Below are positions 61,784-64,000 of a stretch of DNA of 64,000 nucleotides, in pieces (the stretch's first letter is position 1; the number at the start of each line of letters is the position of its first letter). A program made the translations under genes and the position numbers. This stretch comes from Palsa-883 sp963847615. Its GTDB lineage: Bacteria; Pseudomonadota; Alphaproteobacteria; Acetobacterales; Acetobacteraceae. The notes beneath the pieces were generated by a model. It had not been told where the DNA came from, ran no database searches, and worked only from the letters and a program-made list of their open reading frames with translations. The stretch lies in NCBI GenBank assembly GCA_963847615.1, contig CAWKAN010000025.1, forward strand, positions 496,001 to 560,000. The letters are read 5' to 3'.

Positions 61784-62515
61784 ATGATTGAACGCGAGAT
61801 GATCGTCACCACCAGGCACGGCAGGATGCCGACATTCCTGGCCGCGCCGGACGGGCCTGGGCAACATCCCGGCATCATCTTCTACATGGACGCGCCGGGC
61901 ATCCGCGAGGAACTGCGCAACATGGCGCGGCGCATCGCCAAGTACGGCTATGTCTGCCTGCTGCCCGACATGTATTACCGGCTGGGCACGGTCCGGTTCG
62001 ATATCCCGCGACGCGACGACGGCATGTCCGGGGTGATCCGCGCATCGATGCTTCACCTCACCAACGCGCGGGTAATCGACGATACCGCCGCACTGCTGGC
62101 CTGTTTCGACACGCTGGACAACGTGACCCCCGGCAAGGTCGGCTGCGTCGGGCATTGCATGAGCGGGCAATACATCACCACGGTGGCGGCAAAGTTTCCG
62201 CACCGCGTGGCGGCCGCGGCGTCGCTGTACGGGGTGGGGATCGTCAGCGACAAGGACGACTCGCCGCATTTGCTGTTGAACGAAATCAAGGCCGAGCTGT
62301 ACTACGCCTTCGCCGAACACGACCGGTCGGTGCCGGAGCAGGTGCCCCCGGCGCTGAAGGCGGCGCTGGAGAAGGCGGGCACCAGGCACGAACTGCACGT
62401 GTTCCCCGGCACCCATCACGGCTTCTGCTTTCCGGAACGCCCGGACTACGACACAATGGCGGCGGAAGAGACCTGGCGGAAGATAGTTTCGCTATGGGAC
62501 CGTAATCTGAAGTAG
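61784..62515 (+). CDS. Dienelactone hydrolase family protein
   Basis: A 243-residue alpha/beta hydrolase. The nucleophile motif is GCVGHCMSGQYI, with Cys in the GxCxG elbow as in dienelactone hydrolases; GIIFYMDAPGIREELRNMA and the C-terminal HVFPGTHHGFCFPERPDYD supply the Asp/His region. Acts on lactones or esters in aromatic catabolism in known members. It starts 118 bp after the SDR gene and lies 7 bp before the amidohydrolase. Confidence 0.9.
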   Translation: MIEREMIVTTRHGRMPTFLAAPDGPGQHPGIIFYMDAPGIREELRNMARRIAKYGYVCLLPDMYYRLGTVRFDIPRRDDGMSGVIRASMLHLTNARVIDDTAALLACFDTLDNVTPGKVGCVGHCMSGQYITTVAAKFPHRVAAAASLYGVGIVSDKDDSPHLLLNEIKAELYYAFAEHDRSVPEQVPPALKAALEKAGTRHELHVFPGTHHGFCFPERPDYDTMAAEETWRKIVSLWDRNLK

Positions 62516-62522
62516 GCCGGAC

Positions 62523-63752
62523 ATGGACCTGATCCTGCGCAACGCACGCCTGGCCCATGCGCCCGAGGCACCGCCGGTCGATATCGGTGTTGCCGACGGG
62601 CGCATCGCGGCGATCGAGCCGCACCTGCAAGCCGAGGCGGCGGAGTACGACGCCGCCGGCCTGCTGGTCTGCGGCGGCTTCGTCGAGACGCACATCCATC
62701 TCGACAAATCCTGCATCCTTGATCGCTGCGCGCCGGAGACCGAGCGGCAGGCCAATGCCGTGCCGCGCGTGGCCGCGGTGAAGTCGAGCTTCACGGTGGA
62801 CGATGTCTACGCGCGCGCCAGCCGCACGCTGGAGAAGTGCATCAAGCACGGCGCCACGCGGATGCGCACCCATCTCGAGCTGGATGGCGGCGTCGAACTG
62901 CGCAGCTTCGAGGCGATCGAGGCGCTGCGCCGCGACTACGCCTGGGCGATCGACATCGAGGTGTGCGCGTTCCCGCAGGAGGGGTTGACCAACAATCCAC
63001 GGGCGGACGCGCTGCTGGTGGAAGCGCTGAAGCGCGGCGCCAAGGTGATCGGCGCAGCGCCCAACTACGATCCCGACCACGCCGGGCAGATCCACCGGGT
63101 GTTCGACCTGGCGCGCGAGTTCGACGTGGATATCGACATGCACCTGGATTCCGGCAACTCGCCGGAGGCGATGGACATTCATCTGGTCTGCGAGCTGACG
63201 GAGAAATACCGGCTGGGCGGCCGCGTCGCGGTCGGGCACGGCTGCAAATACTCGACGCTGCCGCCAGCGGAACTGCAGGCGCTGGCGCGGCGCATCGCCG
63301 ATGCCGGCGTGGCGGTGACGGTGCTGCCGGCGACCGACCTGTTCATGATGGGGCGGGACCAGGACCACTCGGTCCGGCGCGGGCTGGCGGATGCCAATCT
63401 GCTGGCGGAGCACGGGGTGAATTGCTCGATCTCCACCAACAATGTGCTCAATCCGTTCACCCCGCTGGGCGATTGCTCGCTGCTGCGTATGGCCAATCTG
63501 CAGGCCAATGTCTGCCAGATCAGCCACGCGCACCGGCTGCGGGACTGTTTCAATATGTTGACCGAACGATCCGCCCGGCTGATGAACCTGCTTGATTACG
63601 GCATCAAGCTCGGCAATCCCGCCGATCTCGTGGTGCTGGACGCGACGACGCCGGAACAGGCGGTGCAGGAGATCTGCCACCCGCTTGCCGTGTTCAAGCG
63701 GGGCCGGCGCACCGTCACCCGCCCGCGCGCCGAGCTGCACAAGCCGCATTGA
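62523..63752 (+). CDS. Amidohydrolase family protein (cytosine deaminase-like)
   Basis: A 409-residue metal-dependent hydrolase. ETHIHLDKSCILDR (His57, His59) is the first metal motif, with RMRTHLELDGG and IDMHLDSGN as further ligands, VGHGCKYSTLPP and the catalytic TDLFMMGRDQDHSVRRG. The N-terminal composite beta domain (MDLILRNARL) is typical of the cytosine deaminase/dihydroorotase group. Substrates would be cyclic amides, imides or N-heterocycles. Context suggests a ring-opening step for a nitrogen compound, as inference. Confidence 0.9.
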   Translation: MDLILRNARLAHAPEAPPVDIGVADGRIAAIEPHLQAEAAEYDAAGLLVCGGFVETHIHLDKSCILDRCAPETERQANAVPRVAAVKSSFTVDDVYARASRTLEKCIKHGATRMRTHLELDGGVELRSFEAIEALRRDYAWAIDIEVCAFPQEGLTNNPRADALLVEALKRGAKVIGAAPNYDPDHAGQIHRVFDLAREFDVDIDMHLDSGNSPEAMDIHLVCELTEKYRLGGRVAVGHGCKYSTLPPAELQALARRIADAGVAVTVLPATDLFMMGRDQDHSVRRGLADANLLAEHGVNCSISTNNVLNPFTPLGDCSLLRMANLQANVCQISHAHRLRDCFNMLTERSARLMNLLDYGIKLGNPADLVVLDATTPEQAVQEICHPLAVFKRGRRTVTRPRAELHKPH

Positions 63753-63760
63753 GGTTTGCC

Positions 63761-64000
63761 ATGCCAGCTCCCTTCCAAACCAGCGACGGGGTGCGGATCG
63801 CCTACCATGTGGACGACTTCACCGATCCGTGGACCTCGCCGCAGACGCTGCTGTTGCTGCACGCCGCGATGGGCCATTCGGGGCGCTGGTATGCCGCGGT
63901 GCCGGCGCTGGCGCGGCGCTACCGTGTCGTGCGGATGGACCTGCGCGGCCACGGCGACTCGCAGGTGCCGCCGGCGGACCGGCCGCTGAGCATGGATCGC
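63761..64000 (+). CDS. Alpha/beta hydrolase, truncated by window edge
   Basis: 80 residues of a hydrolase from the ATG at 63761. The oxyanion-loop LLLLHAAMGHSGRWYAAVPA and the conserved VVRMDLRGHGDSQVP are visible; the nucleophile region lies beyond the window. It starts 8 bp after the amidohydrolase, so it belongs to the same operon. It resembles 3-oxoadipate enol-lactonase-type enzymes, but the part seen cannot confirm this. Confidence 0.85.
   Translation, partial: MPAPFQTSDGVRIAYHVDDFTDPWTSPQTLLLLHAAMGHSGRWYAAVPALARRYRVVRMDLRGHGDSQVPPADRPLSMDR

Overview
The window looks like chromosomal DNA from a very G+C-rich alphaproteobacterium, most likely Rhodospirillales and probably Acetobacteraceae-like. 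The clues are strong GC bias at third codon positions, the DUF3576-leuS-lptE-holA block, TamA/TamB, an archaic chaperone-usher pilus locus, a clustered his operon (hisB, a DUF2628-like gene, hisH, GNAT, hisA, hisF, hisE, hinT) and intergenic DNA full of GC-rich palindromes. The lineage is inferred from gene content and order. I saw no rRNA, tRNA or CRISPR array.

Layout. 0-2 kb: a truncated gene, a large palindromic element and rnd. 2-6.3 kb (minus): spore-coat-U type archaic chaperone-usher pilus operon. 6.8-12.9 kb (minus): tamA-tamB. 13-14.1 kb: two small toxin-antitoxin loci back to back. 14.1-16.5 kb: acyltransferase and small hypotheticals. 16.5-21.8 kb: a type III restriction-modification system between two diverged 220-bp direct copies of the murA 3' end. 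21.6-30.3 kb (minus): murA, dcd, a Phd-like/PemK-like pair, a VOC protein, holA, lptE and leuS. 30.3-35 kb: a GxxExxY gene, DUF3576 lipoprotein, porin and thiE-like gene, with a 53-bp-arm inverted repeat at each side. 35-38.2 kb: TPR/glycosyltransferase-like protein, DUF6165 and PLPBP. 38.7-39.2 kb: a decayed second GxxExxY gene between inverted repeats. 39.3-48 kb (minus): his operon, interrupted by about 3.7 kb of repeat-rich DNA that includes a periodic 'NPMQ' array. 48.2-51.5 kb: lipoprotein, ahcY and an EamA transporter. 51.8-53.9 kb: an AT-richer type II restriction-modification pair. 54.9-56.4 kb: an HGG-motif protein with a second NPMQ-type repeat region. 56.5-64 kb: a SIMPL protein, then a catabolic cluster of acyl-CoA synthetase, two crotonases, SDR, dienelactone hydrolase, amidohydrolase and alpha/beta hydrolase.

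Two themes stand out. First, intergenic DNA holds several families of long, often perfect palindromes whose copies differ by compensated base changes, so the folded structure seems to be conserved. Two of these families sit next to or around GxxExxY genes. Second, many essential genes (leuS, lptE, holA, murA, hisA, tamA) and the porin carry single-base frameshifts although the protein sequence stays conserved on both sides. This points to indels in the assembled sequence rather than gene death, so ORF boundaries in those places should be read with caution.
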